64,000 nucleotides of DNA from Tenuibacillus multivorans (GTDB taxonomy: Bacteria; Bacillota; Bacilli; Bacillales; Alkalibacillaceae): NCBI RefSeq assembly GCF_900103915.1, contig NZ_FNIG01000002.1:142608-206607 (forward strand), read 5' to 3'. This document shows, piece after piece, positions 31,111 to 41,053 of this stretch. A model generated the notes under the pieces. The model was given only the letters and a program-made list of their open reading frames with translations, did not search any database and was not told the DNA's origin. Position 1 is the stretch's first letter, and each line of letters starts with the position of its first letter. A program made the translations under genes and the position numbers.

Positions 31111-33852
31111 TTAACCAACAACGCTAGCACATCGATCACAAAGATCTGGATGTTTGTCATTTTGACCAACTGAATGAGATGAAACCCAACAGCGTTGACA
31201 CTTCTCACCTTCATGTTTTTCAACCGCCACGGATACACGATCATAAGATTTAGCCAGATAATGGCTATCAGCCACGTTAACTTCCGAGACAATTAAATAT
31301 TGATGGAGATGTTCCATAGACTCTAATAAATCCATGGTTTTTTCATCTTTTGGAACAATCGTTAATTTAGCTTCTAACGATTTACCAATAACTTTATCAG
31401 CACGAGCTTCCTCAAGCGATTTTAAGACATCCTCTCGTACCTCCATAAAGTCTTCCCATTTTTCTTTAATTGTTTCCTCATTTTCAACCTTTCTGGCTTC
31501 TGGCATATCAGTAAGCTGAACGTTTTCGGCTTCAACTCCTGGAATGTACTGCCATACCTCATCTGCTGTATGAGCTACAATTGGTGATAATAATTGTGTT
31601 AAGCTGACGATCATCTCATAATAAACCGTTTGAATACTACGGCGGCGATGACTATCCGCATTTTCGATATATAAAATATCTTTCGCAAAATCTAAATAGA
31701 ACGCACTTAAATCAACTGTGCAGAAGTTATTAATCGTATGATAAATCGTTGAGTATTCATAATCATCATATGCTTGGCGAACCTTGCGAACGGTTTCCTG
31801 TAAACGAATTAACATATAACGATCGACTTCTTCTAAATCGGCTTCTGCAACCGCGTCTTTTTTCGGATCAAAGTCGTGTAAGTTACCAAGTACAAAGCGT
31901 AAAGTGTTACGAATTTTACGATAAACCTCTGCTACTTGTTTCAGGATTTTATCGGATACACGAACATCAGCAGAATAATCGGTACTTGCAACCCATAGGC
32001 GTAAAATATCAGCACCAAGCTGCTTCATAATCTTAGAAGGAATCATGACGTTCCCAAGCGATTTACTCATCTTACGGCCTTCGCCATCTAATGTAAAGCC
32101 ATGACTTAAAATACCTTTATAAGGCGCTTTACCTGTTACGGCAACTGATGTCGTTAACGATGAATTAAACCAACCACGATATTGGTCAGATCCTTCTAAA
32201 TAAAGATCAGCTGGACGATCTAAATCATCACGTTCCACTAAGACGCCTTGATGGGTTGATCCAGAATCAAACCACACATCCATAATATCGGTTTCTTTTG
32301 TAAACTCACCATTTGGACTTGATGGATGTGAAAAGCCTTCTGGTAATAAATCCTTCGCTTCTCGCTCAAACCACACATTAGAGCCATGATCTCTAAATAG
32401 ATTAGCAACATGCTCAATCGTTTCTTCCGTAATGATTGGCTCATCATTTTCACCATAAAAGACGGGAATTGGGACACCCCATACACGTTGACGTGAAATA
32501 CACCAATCCTCTCGATCTTTTACCATGTTGTGCATTCGGATTTCACCCCAGTCAGGGTGCCAATTTATATTTTTGATTTCCTTCAGTAGGTTGTCACGGA
32601 AGTCTTTTACCGATGCAAACCATTGCGACGTCGCACGAAAAATCGTCGGTTTCTTCGTACGCCAGTCATGTGGGTAAGAGTGTGTAATAAATTCAAGTTT
32701 TAATAAAGCACCTTTTTCGTCTAGCTTTTGTGTGATCTCTTTATTAGCCTTATCATAAAATTGCCCTTCAAAGCCTGGCGCTTCTTCAGTAAAGACCCCT
32801 TTTTCGTCGACGGGGCATAGCGCATCTAAACCGTAATCTTTTCCAATCCAAAAGTCATCTTCCCCGTGACCTGGTGCTGTGTGAACACATCCCGTACCTG
32901 ATTCGGTTGTGACGTGATCACCAAGAATGACTAATGAATCACGATCATAGAAAGGATGTTGAGTGACTACATGCTCTAAGTCTTGACCTTTAAAGGAATT
33001 AAGAACGTTTGGTTGATCCCACTCGAGCTGCTCTGAAACCTCTTCAAATAAGTCATGCGCGATAACAAATTTCTCACCACTTACTTCAACAACGACGTAT
33101 TCTAATTCTGGGTGTAGTGCAATCGCTAAGTTTGCAGGAATCGTCCAAGGTGTTGTCGTCCAAATGATGAACTTCTCATCCCCATTTAAGATACCTTTAC
33201 CATCTGTTACCTCAAAAGAGACGTAGATTGATGGGGAGCGTTTATCTTTATATTCGATTTCAGCTTCAGCTAGGGCAGATTCTGATGATGGTGACCAATA
33301 AACAGGCTTTTTACCTTTATAGATGTAGTCACGCTTCGCCATCTCACCGAATACTCTAATCTGCTGAGCTTCAAATTCAGGTTTTAACGTGATATATGGA
33401 TTATCCCAGTCACCACGTACGCCTAACTGTTTAAACTGCTCACGTTGACGATCAATTTGATCGAGTGCATATTCTTCACAAAGCTTTCTAAATTCCGCAA
33501 TGGACATCTCTTTACGTTTAATTTTTTTCTTTTTAGTCAAGGCAACTTCAATCGGTAAACCATGCGTATCCCAGCCCGGTACATACGGAGCATGGAAGCC
33601 AGCCATTGATTTATAGCGAACGATGAAGTCCTTTAAAATTTTGTTTAACGCGTGCCCCATATGAAGGTCACCATTAGCATACGGTGGTCCATCATGTAAC
33701 ACAAATAATGGGCGCCCTTTCGTCCGTTCTTGAACTTTTCCATAAATGTTGTCTTCATCCCAATGCTTTTGCATTTCTGGTTCACGGTTTGGCAAATTAC
33801 CGCGCATCGGAAATTCCGTTTTAGGCATTAACAACGTTTCCTTATAGCTCAT
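31111..33852 (-). CDS. ileS: Isoleucyl-tRNA synthetase
   Basis: A 913-residue class Ia synthetase that charges tRNA(Ile) and edits valine. It has the HIGH-type motif HMGHALNKI near 63, the editing domain in the middle, KMSKSLGN near 593-600, and a C-terminal zinc site with two CxxC pairs (CQRC, CDRC). The length is typical of the bacterial short form. It is preceded by a T-box leader and has AGGAGG before the ATG. Confidence 0.97.
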   Translation of the reverse strand: MSYKETLLMPKTEFPMRGNLPNREPEMQKHWDEDNIYGKVQERTKGRPLFVLHDGPPYANGDLHMGHALNKILKDFIVRYKSMAGFHAPYVPGWDTHGLPIEVALTKKKKIKRKEMSIAEFRKLCEEYALDQIDRQREQFKQLGVRGDWDNPYITLKPEFEAQQIRVFGEMAKRDYIYKGKKPVYWSPSSESALAEAEIEYKDKRSPSIYVSFEVTDGKGILNGDEKFIIWTTTPWTIPANLAIALHPELEYVVVEVSGEKFVIAHDLFEEVSEQLEWDQPNVLNSFKGQDLEHVVTQHPFYDRDSLVILGDHVTTESGTGCVHTAPGHGEDDFWIGKDYGLDALCPVDEKGVFTEEAPGFEGQFYDKANKEITQKLDEKGALLKLEFITHSYPHDWRTKKPTIFRATSQWFASVKDFRDNLLKEIKNINWHPDWGEIRMHNMVKDREDWCISRQRVWGVPIPVFYGENDEPIITEETIEHVANLFRDHGSNVWFEREAKDLLPEGFSHPSSPNGEFTKETDIMDVWFDSGSTHQGVLVERDDLDRPADLYLEGSDQYRGWFNSSLTTSVAVTGKAPYKGILSHGFTLDGEGRKMSKSLGNVMIPSKIMKQLGADILRLWVASTDYSADVRVSDKILKQVAEVYRKIRNTLRFVLGNLHDFDPKKDAVAEADLEEVDRYMLIRLQETVRKVRQAYDDYEYSTIYHTINNFCTVDLSAFYLDFAKDILYIENADSHRRRSIQTVYYEMIVSLTQLLSPIVAHTADEVWQYIPGVEAENVQLTDMPEARKVENEETIKEKWEDFMEVREDVLKSLEEARADKVIGKSLEAKLTIVPKDEKTMDLLESMEHLHQYLIVSEVNVADSHYLAKSYDRVSVAVEKHEGEKCQRCWVSSHSVGQNDKHPDLCDRCASVVG

Positions 33853-33921
33853 AATAATCCTCCTTTTTCTTTCGTCCTTCGTTCACTTTCATACTTTCTA
33901 TCATTAACCAAAATTTGAAAG

Positions 33922-34192
33922 TATAAAAAAAGAGCTTTCTCAAATCCCTAATAGGGACGAGAAAACTCGCGGTACCACCCTCATTGAATCATGCTTTAAG
34001 CATCATTCCACTCGACATTCGTAACGTGAATAAACCGTCCTTATCTACTCCATTCAAAAAGGAACTCCAGGATGATCTTCCTTAAAAGATCGTTACTAGG
34101 CTTACACCACCCCTAGCTCGCTTGAAACGATAACCTCTTAAGTACTGTTCCCATCTTCGTTTTCAAAATATGATTTGATTATGCTTATACGA
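33922..34192 (-). ncRNA. T-box leader RNA of ileS
   Basis: The conserved T-box sequence AGGGTGGTACCGCG lies at 33981-33968 on the minus strand. It is followed by a terminator stem (GAG..TTCTC..CCCT / AGGG..GAGAA..CTC, 33968-33932) and a T run. An antiterminator can form with the T-box bulge. Upstream, a stem I region contains an AAGATCATCC stretch with an ATC (Ile) triplet that may be the specifier. Uncharged tRNA(Ile) should permit read-through into ileS. Confidence 0.93.
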
Positions 34193-34198
34193 TATGAA

Positions 34199-34227
34199 AT
34201 TATATGGAAAAATGATAGCTTCGTCAA
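34199..34227 (-). promoter_or_regulatory. Sigma-A promoter of ileS
   Basis: TTGACG (34227-34222) and TATAAT (34204-34199) lie 17 bp apart on the minus strand, a near-perfect promoter. It sits just after the divIVA stop codon and feeds the T-box leader. Confidence 0.8.
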
Positions 34228-34233
34228 GAAAAA

Positions 34234-34755
34234 TTACTCAGATGTTGAATATTCATCTATACGTTGATCTTCGAGACCATCTTCATTCGTTTCAAGTTCA
34301 AATAAATCTTCCCAATCATTATTATCAATAATATCTAATTGTGCTTCAACTAACATTTTTAAACGCGTACGGAAAACCTTAGCTTGTTTTTTCAACTCTT
34401 CGATCTCCATTGAAACAGTTCGTGATTTTCCTAGTGCCTCATTAACTATTCGATCCGCGTTTTTCTCAGCCTCTTTAATAATTAGCTTAGCTTCTTTATT
34501 AGCATTATTTTTAACCTCATCCGCTGTTTCTTGAGCGACAAGTATCGATCGATTCAATGTCTCTTCAATATTATTGAAATGACCGTTCTTTTCTTCAAGC
34601 TCAGCTACACGATCCTCTAAAGCTTTCTTTTCACGAATGACTTTTTCAAAATCTTTAATGACTTGATCTAAAAACTCATTAACCTCATCTTCGTCATAAC
34701 CACGGAACCCTCTTGTAAATTCCTTGTTATGAATATCTAATGGCGTTAAGCCCAT
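34234..34755 (-). CDS. divIVA: Division septum / polar protein DivIVA
   Basis: A coiled-coil protein of about 173 residues that binds curved membrane at septa and poles, places Min proteins and helps anchor chromosomes in sporulation. The N-terminal membrane-binding domain reads LTPLDIHNKEFTRGFRGYDEDEVNEF within residues 3-28, followed by long coiled coils (about 30-150). I chose the ATG at 34755, with GGGGG 7 nt upstream, over the longer frame at 34779. Confidence 0.94.
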   Translation of the reverse strand: MGLTPLDIHNKEFTRGFRGYDEDEVNEFLDQVIKDFEKVIREKKALEDRVAELEEKNGHFNNIEETLNRSILVAQETADEVKNNANKEAKLIIKEAEKNADRIVNEALGKSRTVSMEIEELKKQAKVFRTRLKMLVEAQLDIIDNNDWEDLFELETNEDGLEDQRIDEYSTSE

Positions 34756-34839
34756 TTTGTAGCCCCCTTTTGTACTCATACGTCGCTAGATTTATATAAC
34801 TATTTCGACAACAACTTATAAATTCCTGCAAATATCTTG

Positions 34840-35613
34840 TTATTTTAATCTCGCCACTTGAATTCTTATCTTATTTTTCTTAGTTTCGCCTAAAAGATTG
34901 ATAACCTTACTCCGGCCTTTTTTTCTAAGCGATATTAAATCACCAGGCTCTAAAGGATACGACGGATCTTTAACTAATCGGTAATTAACCTTGACAGCAT
35001 CCTTTTCAATATATAATTGTGCTTTCTGCCTTGAGATTTGGTATATTTCCTTTAATATAACATCTAAACGAGTAGAGGAGACCGTTCCATGCTTCTCCTC
35101 CCAATGATGGTATTGTTCAACAATTTGTGAAAAAGGAACGTCTTTTAATGTTATCGACGTATTTTTGATCTTTGTTAGTTCCATTTGTATAAATACCGCA
35201 ATTTCTTGATCAGCGATAATTTGAAAAATACCGTCATCAACGATTAAATCACCAATTTTTTTACGCCGAATACCGAGTGACATTAACGTTCCAAGCACGT
35301 CACGATGCGATAAATTCACAAATTTTGAATGATAGGATCCTTCGAGAACGGTTATATTAAACCGGTTCTCATCAATGGTTTCATAGAACGGGGCCAAAAT
35401 CGCCTGCTTCCGTTCAGCATGTCCAAACCCGCCAAAAAAATCAAGCTGCATATCACTTGGCTTACCAATAATAGATTGAAAAATCGTTTGCTCCCTTGGA
35501 TCTAAAAAATCCGTTACAATCGTTTTATGTAGTACTTCAACTTGTTCTTTCCAATCTAATACTTGGTCGATAAATGTTTCTTCTTCCGGTCTAAAATGTT
35601 GATAAATGTCCAT
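34840..35613 (-). CDS. ylmH: S4-domain RNA-binding protein YlmH
   Basis: About 257 residues. The C-terminal S4 domain (about 180-245, SSTRLDVILKEIYQISRQKA) binds RNA; the YlmH family is linked to division clusters and, in B. subtilis, to stalled-ribosome rescue. I chose the ATG at 35613 (MDIYQHFRPEE), which has GGGG just upstream. It lies between ylmG and divIVA as in B. subtilis. Confidence 0.88.
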   Translation of the reverse strand: MDIYQHFRPEEETFIDQVLDWKEQVEVLHKTIVTDFLDPREQTIFQSIIGKPSDMQLDFFGGFGHAERKQAILAPFYETIDENRFNITVLEGSYHSKFVNLSHRDVLGTLMSLGIRRKKIGDLIVDDGIFQIIADQEIAVFIQMELTKIKNTSITLKDVPFSQIVEQYHHWEEKHGTVSSTRLDVILKEIYQISRQKAQLYIEKDAVKVNYRLVKDPSYPLEPGDLISLRKKGRSKVINLLGETKKNKIRIQVARLK

Positions 35614-35634
35614 ATGATTAACCCCATTCAAGAT

Positions 35635-35898
35635 TTACAAAATCATATTAAATAACTCAATTGCACCTCTTGAAGCTAAATTGAGAACAATAATCGCAAC
35701 AATTGGTGAAATATCAATCATGCCTAAAGGTGGAATAATGCGACGAAACGGTTCTAAGAAGGGTTCACAAATTTTACCTAAAAATTGCCCAATCGATGAA
35801 TCCCGTGCACCAGGAAACCATGACATTAAAATATAGGCAATCAATGCAAACGAATAAATTTGAATCGCGTTAACAATAATATTAGCAATTAAATACAT
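35635..35898 (-). CDS. ylmG: YggT-family membrane protein YlmG
   Basis: An 87-residue membrane protein with two hydrophobic helices (about 3-27 and 65-85) and the YggT pattern YILMSWFPGARDSSIG ... PFLEPFRRIIPP. The family sits beside sepF in many Gram-positive genomes; its function is poorly known, with links to nucleoid and division-site organisation. Confidence 0.9.
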   Translation of the reverse strand: MYLIANIIVNAIQIYSFALIAYILMSWFPGARDSSIGQFLGKICEPFLEPFRRIIPPLGMIDISPIVAIIVLNLASRGAIELFNMIL

Positions 35899-35907
35899 AA
35901 CTTTTAC

Positions 35908-36342
35908 CTACCTTCTACTAAATTGTTCCTCTTCACCCATTAATTCAGTAATATTACCCGAAATATTAACATGCTCTGGTGTACATAAAAATGTTTGCTG
36001 GCCTAACTTTTGTATGTTTCCATTTAATGCGTAAACAGTACCACTCAAAAAATCGACAACTCGCCTACCGGTTGCATGGTCTAAGCGCTGTAGATTAACA
36101 ACTATGGATTGACCCTTCTTTAAATGATCACCCATGTTCTGTGTCTCATCATAAGTCGTTGGTTCACAAAGTACCATTTTGGCATCATTTTGTATCGACG
36201 TTAGGTTTACAATATTACCTTTATGATCCTTTGAGGATGACTGTTCCCGAAATTCTGGGTGCTGCTTTTCCTGAACAGGTTCTTCTACTTCTTCATATTC
36301 ATCAAAGTCAAAAAATGCCTTGAACTTGTCTTTAAAACCCAT
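35908..36342 (-). CDS. sepF: Cell division protein SepF
   Basis: A 144-residue FtsZ-binding protein and membrane anchor. The N-terminal amphipathic helix (MGFKDKFKAFFDF) binds membrane, an acidic linker follows, and the C-terminal domain (about 55-140, DHLKKGQSIVVNLQRLDHATGRRVVDFLSG) polymerises into arcs. It lies between ylmE and ylmG, as in Bacillus. Confidence 0.95.
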   Translation of the reverse strand: MGFKDKFKAFFDFDEYEEVEEPVQEKQHPEFREQSSSKDHKGNIVNLTSIQNDAKMVLCEPTTYDETQNMGDHLKKGQSIVVNLQRLDHATGRRVVDFLSGTVYALNGNIQKLGQQTFLCTPEHVNISGNITELMGEEEQFSRR

Positions 36343-36355
36343 TTCAAAACCTCCC

Positions 36356-37036
36356 TTATTTCAATTCGTTTCCGACTAAGCTTGAACCAACTCGAATATG
36401 AGTAGCTCCTTCTTCAATAGCAATCTCATAATCCTGACTCATTCCCATTGATAAATATGTACATGGCGCATGGCTCAACTGCTTGTCCCTGATTTGATCA
36501 CGGTATTCCCGAAGTGATCGAAAACAACGACGGATGAGGTCACGATCCTCTGTTAATGGCGCCATCGTCATGAGACCTACCACTTCAATATTTTCATAGT
36601 TTCTAAGTAAATCAATAAATGATTCTAATTTTTCAGGATCTAGCCCATGTTTCGACTCTTCTCCACTCGTATTAACTTGTACGAAACAAGGAATTTTCCG
36701 ATTAGCACGTTTATTAATTTCCTTGGCTAACGATTTCCGATCTAGCGAATGAATATAATCCACATCATCAATTACTTCTTTCACTTTTCTAGACTGTAAT
36801 GTGCCAATAAAATGCCAAATTGCATCATTTCCAATTGCAGCATGTTTTTCTTGAAAACCCTCTAAACGGTTTTCACCTAAATTTGTCACACCAGCATCTA
36901 TGGCTTCTTGGGTGGTTTCGATTGATACATACTTCGTAACAGCAATGACTGTAATATCGTCTTGATTCCGATTAGCACGCTGAGAAGCTTCTTCTATTTG
37001 GTTTGTTAATTGATTATATTTCTCAATAACTGTCAT
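36356..37036 (-). CDS. ylmE: YggS-family PLP homeostasis protein (YlmE)
   Basis: A 226-residue PLP-binding protein of the alanine racemase-like barrel fold. The PLP lysine is in IAVTKYVS near 35, with GENRLEGFQEK near 53 and the glycine phosphate site near the C terminus (THIRVGSSL). Family members keep vitamin B6 and amino acid pools in balance; no catalytic activity is established. Confidence 0.93.
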   Translation of the reverse strand: MTVIEKYNQLTNQIEEASQRANRNQDDITVIAVTKYVSIETTQEAIDAGVTNLGENRLEGFQEKHAAIGNDAIWHFIGTLQSRKVKEVIDDVDYIHSLDRKSLAKEINKRANRKIPCFVQVNTSGEESKHGLDPEKLESFIDLLRNYENIEVVGLMTMAPLTEDRDLIRRCFRSLREYRDQIRDKQLSHAPCTYLSMGMSQDYEIAIEEGATHIRVGSSLVGNELK

Positions 37037-37069
37037 CAGAAATCCCCTCTTATATATCTAATAGTTCAA

Positions 37070-37867
37070 CTATTTGCGATAGATAAATGCCATCATTCGC
37101 CCTGTTTGACCTTGATCACGACGATGAGAGTAAAATAAAGATTGATCACGATACGTACAATAGTCCGTGATATGGATATTTTCTTCTTTAACCCCATCAT
37201 CGACTAAATAAAGGAAATTTAGTCGTTTTAAATCTAAAAGCCCATGATTTTCAGTCGTTGGTGTTAAAACTTTGGTCTGATAGGATTTTGGAATATGTTG
37301 AATGACATACGCATCAATTTCATAATAAGACTGCGAAATACAAGGTCCAATCACAACCTCAATATCCTCAGGGTTAATGCCTTTATGCTTAAATCGCTCT
37401 ATCATGTGTGGACCGATTTGTTTAACAGTCCCTTTCCAACCTGCATGTGCAATGCCAATCCAATTATCCTGTTTAGTGCGAAAGATGAGCGGAACACAAT
37501 CAGCGTAATAGGCCGTTAAAACATGATCAGGGTTATTCGTAATCATGCCATCACCATCTACTTGTGGAGCATCATGGCGTAAGTCCTCTTCATTATAATG
37601 GGGCTCCGTTAGATCTAAAATGTTACGACTATGTATTTGGTTTAAAGATTTCCACTGTTTAAGATCTCGCTCTATCCATTGACTAAACCGTTTACGATTT
37701 TGTAAAACATTCTCGCGTCGATCTTGGACATGAACACCTAAATTCATCGAATCATATGGTGTTTGGCTAAATCCATTTTGGCGCGTCGAAAAACCGGCCA
37801 CAACGTTTGAATTTTTCCACGGTAATATGTCCAAATACCCTTTTTCGTGTTGTTGTAAAACCTCCAT
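37070..37867 (-). CDS. ylmD: Laccase-domain purine nucleoside phosphorylase / PgeF family (YlmD)
   Basis: A 265-residue DUF152 protein. Members have been reported as multi-copper polyphenol oxidases, as purine nucleoside phosphorylase/adenosine deaminase, and, in E. coli, as a peptidoglycan amino acid editor. The conserved metal-site residues are visible in YADCVPLIF near 122-130, GIAHAGWKGT near 138-147 and YCTYRDQSLFYSHRRDQGQTGR at the C terminus (two overlapping parts). It precedes ylmE by 33 bp. Confidence 0.9.
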   Translation of the reverse strand: MEVLQQHEKGYLDILPWKNSNVVAGFSTRQNGFSQTPYDSMNLGVHVQDRRENVLQNRKRFSQWIERDLKQWKSLNQIHSRNILDLTEPHYNEEDLRHDAPQVDGDGMITNNPDHVLTAYYADCVPLIFRTKQDNWIGIAHAGWKGTVKQIGPHMIERFKHKGINPEDIEVVIGPCISQSYYEIDAYVIQHIPKSYQTKVLTPTTENHGLLDLKRLNFLYLVDDGVKEENIHITDYCTYRDQSLFYSHRRDQGQTGRMMAFIYRK

Positions 37868-37926
37868 CGTATTCTCCCCTTATATGATTATCATTTTATC
37901 ATAAATAACGCTATTTTTCTGCATAA

Positions 37927-38181
37927 TCAGGTGTCAATTTGCTGATTCATTTGGGGTACACGAACTAAAATAACATCCTCCCCGATTTTTTCAATATGCG
38001 ACCAACGAATAAGCATTTCTTCTTCTTGACCGAATATACCAAACCATTTGCTTTGAGTTGTAATAACTAATGCTAACACAACGCCAACGGCAACATCGAC
38101 CTCTAAATCATTAATAAAACCAATCTTTTCACCATTTTCAACATTAATAATATCCTTCGTTTGCAGCTGAGATAACAACAT
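37927..38181 (-). CDS. ylmC: PRC-barrel protein, YlmC/YmxH family
   Basis: An 84-residue PRC-barrel-like protein (LQTKDIINVENGEKIGFINDLEVD). The family is found in spore formers next to sigG and ylmD; its function is unknown. It lies downstream of sigG and its terminator, so it may have its own promoter. Confidence 0.88.
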   Translation of the reverse strand: MLLSQLQTKDIINVENGEKIGFINDLEVDVAVGVVLALVITTQSKWFGIFGQEEEMLIRWSHIEKIGEDVILVRVPQMNQQIDT

Positions 38182-38226
38182 GCACCATCACCCCTTACTC
38201 CATACATATGTCAAAACAGATAAAAA

Positions 38227-38257
38227 AATAGCCTCCGAATATTATTCAGAGGCTATT
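38227..38257 (-). terminator. Terminator of sigG
   Basis: The minus strand pairs AATAGCCTCTGAAT with ATTCGGAGGCTATT across a 3-4 nt loop, then TTTTTTTA. It lies about 10 bp after the sigG stop. Confidence 0.82.
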
Positions 38258-38268
38258 GTTAAAGAAAA

Positions 38269-39051
38269 TTAACTTTCTAACACATTTTTATTCATTTCTT
38301 TAATCGCTGATTTCTCAAGTCGTGATACTTGAGCCTGGGAAATGCCAATTTCCTCAGCCACTTCCATTTGTGTTTTGCCTTCAAAGAAACGTTGATTAAT
38401 AATTAATTTTTCACGATCATTTAAACCTTTAATCCCTTCCCGTATAGCTAAATCATTAACCCAGGAAGAATCTTTTTGCTTTTCATCTTTTAATTGATCC
38501 ATAACAAAGATAGGATCACTACCATCATTATAAATCGGTTCAAACAATGATACTGGATCCTGAATCGCATCCAGCGCAAAGACAATATCTTCTTGGGGAA
38601 CGTCCATTTCTTTAGCAATCTCTTGGGTTGTTGGTTCAGTTGATGTCTTACTCATGAGCTGTTCTTTAATTTGTAACGCCTTATAAGCGATATCTCTTAA
38701 AGAACGAGATACTCGAATAGGATTATTATCTCTTAAGTATCTGCGAATCTCACCTATAATCATGGGAACCGCATAAGTAGAAAACTTCACATTTTGTCCT
38801 AAATCAAAATTGTCAATAGATTTCATTAATCCAATACATCCGACTTGAAATAAATCATCAACATTCTCTCCACGATGGTTAAATCTCTTGATGACACTGA
38901 GTACTAATCTTAAATTTCCGTTAACTAAATCTTCTCTAGCTTGTACCTCTCCATCTTGCATTCTTCTGAATAGATCACGCATTTCCTCGTTTGTGAGTAC
39001 TGGTAACTTTGAAGTATCAACACCGCAAATTTCAACTTTATGTCTCGCCAT
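38269..39051 (-). CDS. sigG: Sporulation sigma factor sigma-G
   Basis: A 260-residue sigma factor that drives late forespore genes. It has region 2 (NLRLVLSVIKRFNHRGENVDDLFQVG split over 45-75, then FSTYAVPMIIGEIRR) and a region 4 helix-turn-helix at the C terminus (TQMEVAEEIGISQAQVSRLE). The N terminus VEICGVDTSKLPVLTN is the sigma-G hallmark. A sigma-F-type promoter lies upstream, fitting its known dependence on sigma-F. Confidence 0.97.
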   Translation of the reverse strand: MARHKVEICGVDTSKLPVLTNEEMRDLFRRMQDGEVQAREDLVNGNLRLVLSVIKRFNHRGENVDDLFQVGCIGLMKSIDNFDLGQNVKFSTYAVPMIIGEIRRYLRDNNPIRVSRSLRDIAYKALQIKEQLMSKTSTEPTTQEIAKEMDVPQEDIVFALDAIQDPVSLFEPIYNDGSDPIFVMDQLKDEKQKDSSWVNDLAIREGIKGLNDREKLIINQRFFEGKTQMEVAEEIGISQAQVSRLEKSAIKEMNKNVLES

Positions 39052-39087
39052 TTATGCCCCTCCCGTATGGAGATGATGTTCAATTTA

Positions 39088-39116
39088 AAGTTTCTCCATT
39101 ACGAGAGTTTTTATGC
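39088..39116 (-). promoter_or_regulatory. Candidate sigma-F promoter of sigG
   Basis: The minus strand reads GCATA (39116-39112), a 14-bp spacer, then GGAGAAACTT (39097-39088). This fits the sigma-F pattern GYATA / GGNNANANT. It lies about 35 bp before the sigG start in a 170-bp gap. Confidence 0.6.
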
Positions 39117-39221
39117 GGATAAGATCATTTTCAAAATATTATATTTCTGAAATCAATTTAGAAAATTCCACCTCGATTTATCTAAAAATGCGTGTTTGAA
39201 GCCTTATAATATTACTCAGTA

Positions 39222-39941
39222 CTATACCATCTTGTTAAATTCTCTTTTCAATCGTTTAATAATTTTTTTCTCTAAACGAGATATATATGATTGCGATATG
39301 CCTAATTGCTCAGCCACATCTTTTTGCGTTTGCTCACTATTTCCTCTAAGACCAAAACGCATCTCCATAATTTGCTTCTCTCTTCCAGAAAGCTTTGATA
39401 ACGCAGATTTTAATAAATTTTTATCAACTGTCAAATCAAGGTCCTTCGTAATAATATTCTCATCTGTTCCAAGCACATCAGACAACAATAATTCATTACC
39501 GTCCCAATCGACATTTAAAGGTTCATCAAAAGAAATTTCCGTTTTACGTTTATTATTTCTTCTTAAGTACATTAATATTTCATTTTCAATACATCTTGAT
39601 GCATATGTTGCTAACTTAATATTTTTCTCAGGATTAAATGTATTAACGGCCTTTATTAAGCCTATCGAGCCAATACTAATTAAATCTTCAATATGAATAC
39701 CAGTATTTTCGAACTTTTTCGCAATGTATACAACCAATCTTAAGTTATGTTCGATCAATTTTGATTTTCCCTTAGGATTCCCTTCAGCGACTAGATCAAG
39801 CATCTCTTTCTCTTCTTCTTTTGATAATGGAGGTGGTAAGGCTTCACTTCCCCCAATGTAATATATTTCATCAGGGTCTCGTTTAAACTTTATGATAATG
39901 GATAAAAAGATATTTTTTATACGATACCAAACTCGCTTCAT
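39222..39941 (-). CDS. sigE: Sporulation sigma factor sigma-E (pro form)
   Basis: A 239-residue mother-cell sigma factor, the same length as the B. subtilis pro-protein. The basic hydrophobic N-terminal pro-sequence (about 1-27) is removed by SpoIIGA near DEIYYIGG. Region 2 ([12 protein letters not shown], then [14 protein letters not shown]) and region 4 ([20 protein letters not shown]) are complete. It overlaps the spoIIGA stop by one base, so protease and substrate are made together. Confidence 0.97.
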   Translation of the reverse strand: MKRVWYRIKNIFLSIIIKFKRDPDEIYYIGGSEALPPPLSKEEEKEMLDLVAEGNPKGKSKLIEHNLRLVVYIAKKFENTGIHIEDLISIGSIGLIKAVNTFNPEKNIKLATYASRCIENEILMYLRRNNKRKTEISFDEPLNVDWDGNELLLSDVLGTDENIITKDLDLTVDKNLLKSALSKLSGREKQIMEMRFGLRGNSEQTQKDVAEQLGISQSYISRLEKKIIKRLKREFNKMV

Positions 39942-40864
39942 TAGGATACTCCTTTCGTTTCTTGAACCTTTGTATTTTTAGATTGAAGTAATAATGGATG
40001 TAATAAGCTGTTATAGGAAATTTGACTTGAAAATTTACCAAAATGGATGCCGATGTACACCCGTTTTGTTGAATGAATTAATTGATTCACGTGAATCGAT
40101 ATTTGATTCACTTGAATAACAGGTATATAACCATGATCGCCCCCAGCTTTTTTGAGCGGTATATATTCAAACATGTACTCAGAATTTGTATCGTCTATAG
40201 GTTTATGTTTTAATCGCTCAACAAGCTCTTGACCGAACCAATTACTGGCTGTGGGCTCATCGATGAGCATGATGGGTTTATTAACTAATGGATGTGTGAG
40301 CTGATTACCTGTATCATAAAAACCTTTTAATTGATAGATGCGTCGATCATCTAATTGCACAGACACATCATATAATTGTTGATGATGCAGTTTAGTGACA
40401 GATAAATGCTGCAGACGATCCTTTGTAAACCATAAAAATATCGGGAAACTGATCACAATAAATATCCAACTGACACTGTTTCCATACCCAATATATGTTA
40501 ACCATGGGAATTCCACATTCTGACTTTGCAAGAAAAAGTGCAGCCCAAATAATCCACCTCCGATGGCAAAATTAATGAAGTAAAAACTAAACATGTATTT
40601 TATAAATGTTTTGACTGACCGAATGTTAAAGGCAATCAGAATAATTCCAACGGAGTAAATAATTTTAATAACGGGGTGCCCGAGCCAGTCCAAACTAGTG
40701 ACAAACGTTAAAGGAATGATTAATGATGCATAGAGACTCGCCAGAAATAAACGGGTATGGGTAAACGGGAGTTTCATAACCCAAGCGACGACCAATAAAA
40801 CTAACCAATCAAAAAAAAGATTTAATAACCAAACTAAGTCTAGATAGATTTGCACGAGATTCAT
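39941..40864 (-). CDS. spoIIGA: Sigma-E factor processing peptidase SpoIIGA
   Basis: A 307-residue membrane aspartic protease that activates pro-sigma-E at the sporulation septum. The N-terminal half has about five hydrophobic helices; the C-terminal domain has the catalytic motif GFYDTGN with Asp near residue 184, the same position as in B. subtilis. Preceded by a spoIIG-like promoter. Confidence 0.96.
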   Translation of the reverse strand: MNLVQIYLDLVWLLNLFFDWLVLLVVAWVMKLPFTHTRLFLASLYASLIIPLTFVTSLDWLGHPVIKIIYSVGIILIAFNIRSVKTFIKYMFSFYFINFAIGGGLFGLHFFLQSQNVEFPWLTYIGYGNSVSWIFIVISFPIFLWFTKDRLQHLSVTKLHHQQLYDVSVQLDDRRIYQLKGFYDTGNQLTHPLVNKPIMLIDEPTASNWFGQELVERLKHKPIDDTNSEYMFEYIPLKKAGGDHGYIPVIQVNQISIHVNQLIHSTKRVYIGIHFGKFSSQISYNSLLHPLLLQSKNTKVQETKGVS

Positions 40865-40906
40865 CCTCTATCGAAATCAAAACTTTAATGCCTTGTCTGT
40901 ATTTAA

Positions 40907-40939
40907 AGTATAAAAAATAGAGCCGAAAAATCGTGTCAA
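40907..40939 (-). promoter_or_regulatory. spoIIG-type promoter with 21-bp spacer
   Basis: The minus strand has TTGACA (40939-40934) and TATACT (40912-40907) separated by 21 bp. The B. subtilis spoIIG promoter is known for near-consensus boxes with an over-long (22 bp) spacer, used by Spo0A-P and sigma-A. Here the promoter is embedded in the ftsZ terminator hairpin: the -35 box is in the loop and the 3' arm is in the spacer. A possible Spo0A-like box (TGACAAA) lies about 40 bp upstream of the -35. Confidence 0.6.
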
Positions 40940-40951
40940 TTTTTCGGCTCT
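40919..40951 (-). terminator. Terminator of ftsZ
   Basis: A perfect 13-bp stem (AGAGCCGAAAAAT / ATTTTTCGGCTCT) with a 7-nt loop, followed on the minus strand by ATTTTTTA. It ends the dcw transcript about 100 bp after the ftsZ stop and overlaps the spoIIGA promoter. Confidence 0.85.
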
Positions 40952-41053
40952 TTGAGCATCTAATTTTGCAAGCTTTTGTCATTAAACAAAAATGGGCAAT
41001 TATAATATCTAAAAAACCCTGCCGCTTTTATAGCAACAGAGTTTATCATATGT

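Noticed and set aside
39196-39696. A 166-codon plus-strand open frame opposite sigE
   Set aside because: Antisense to sigE, with Phe/Ser-rich composition typical of shadow frames.
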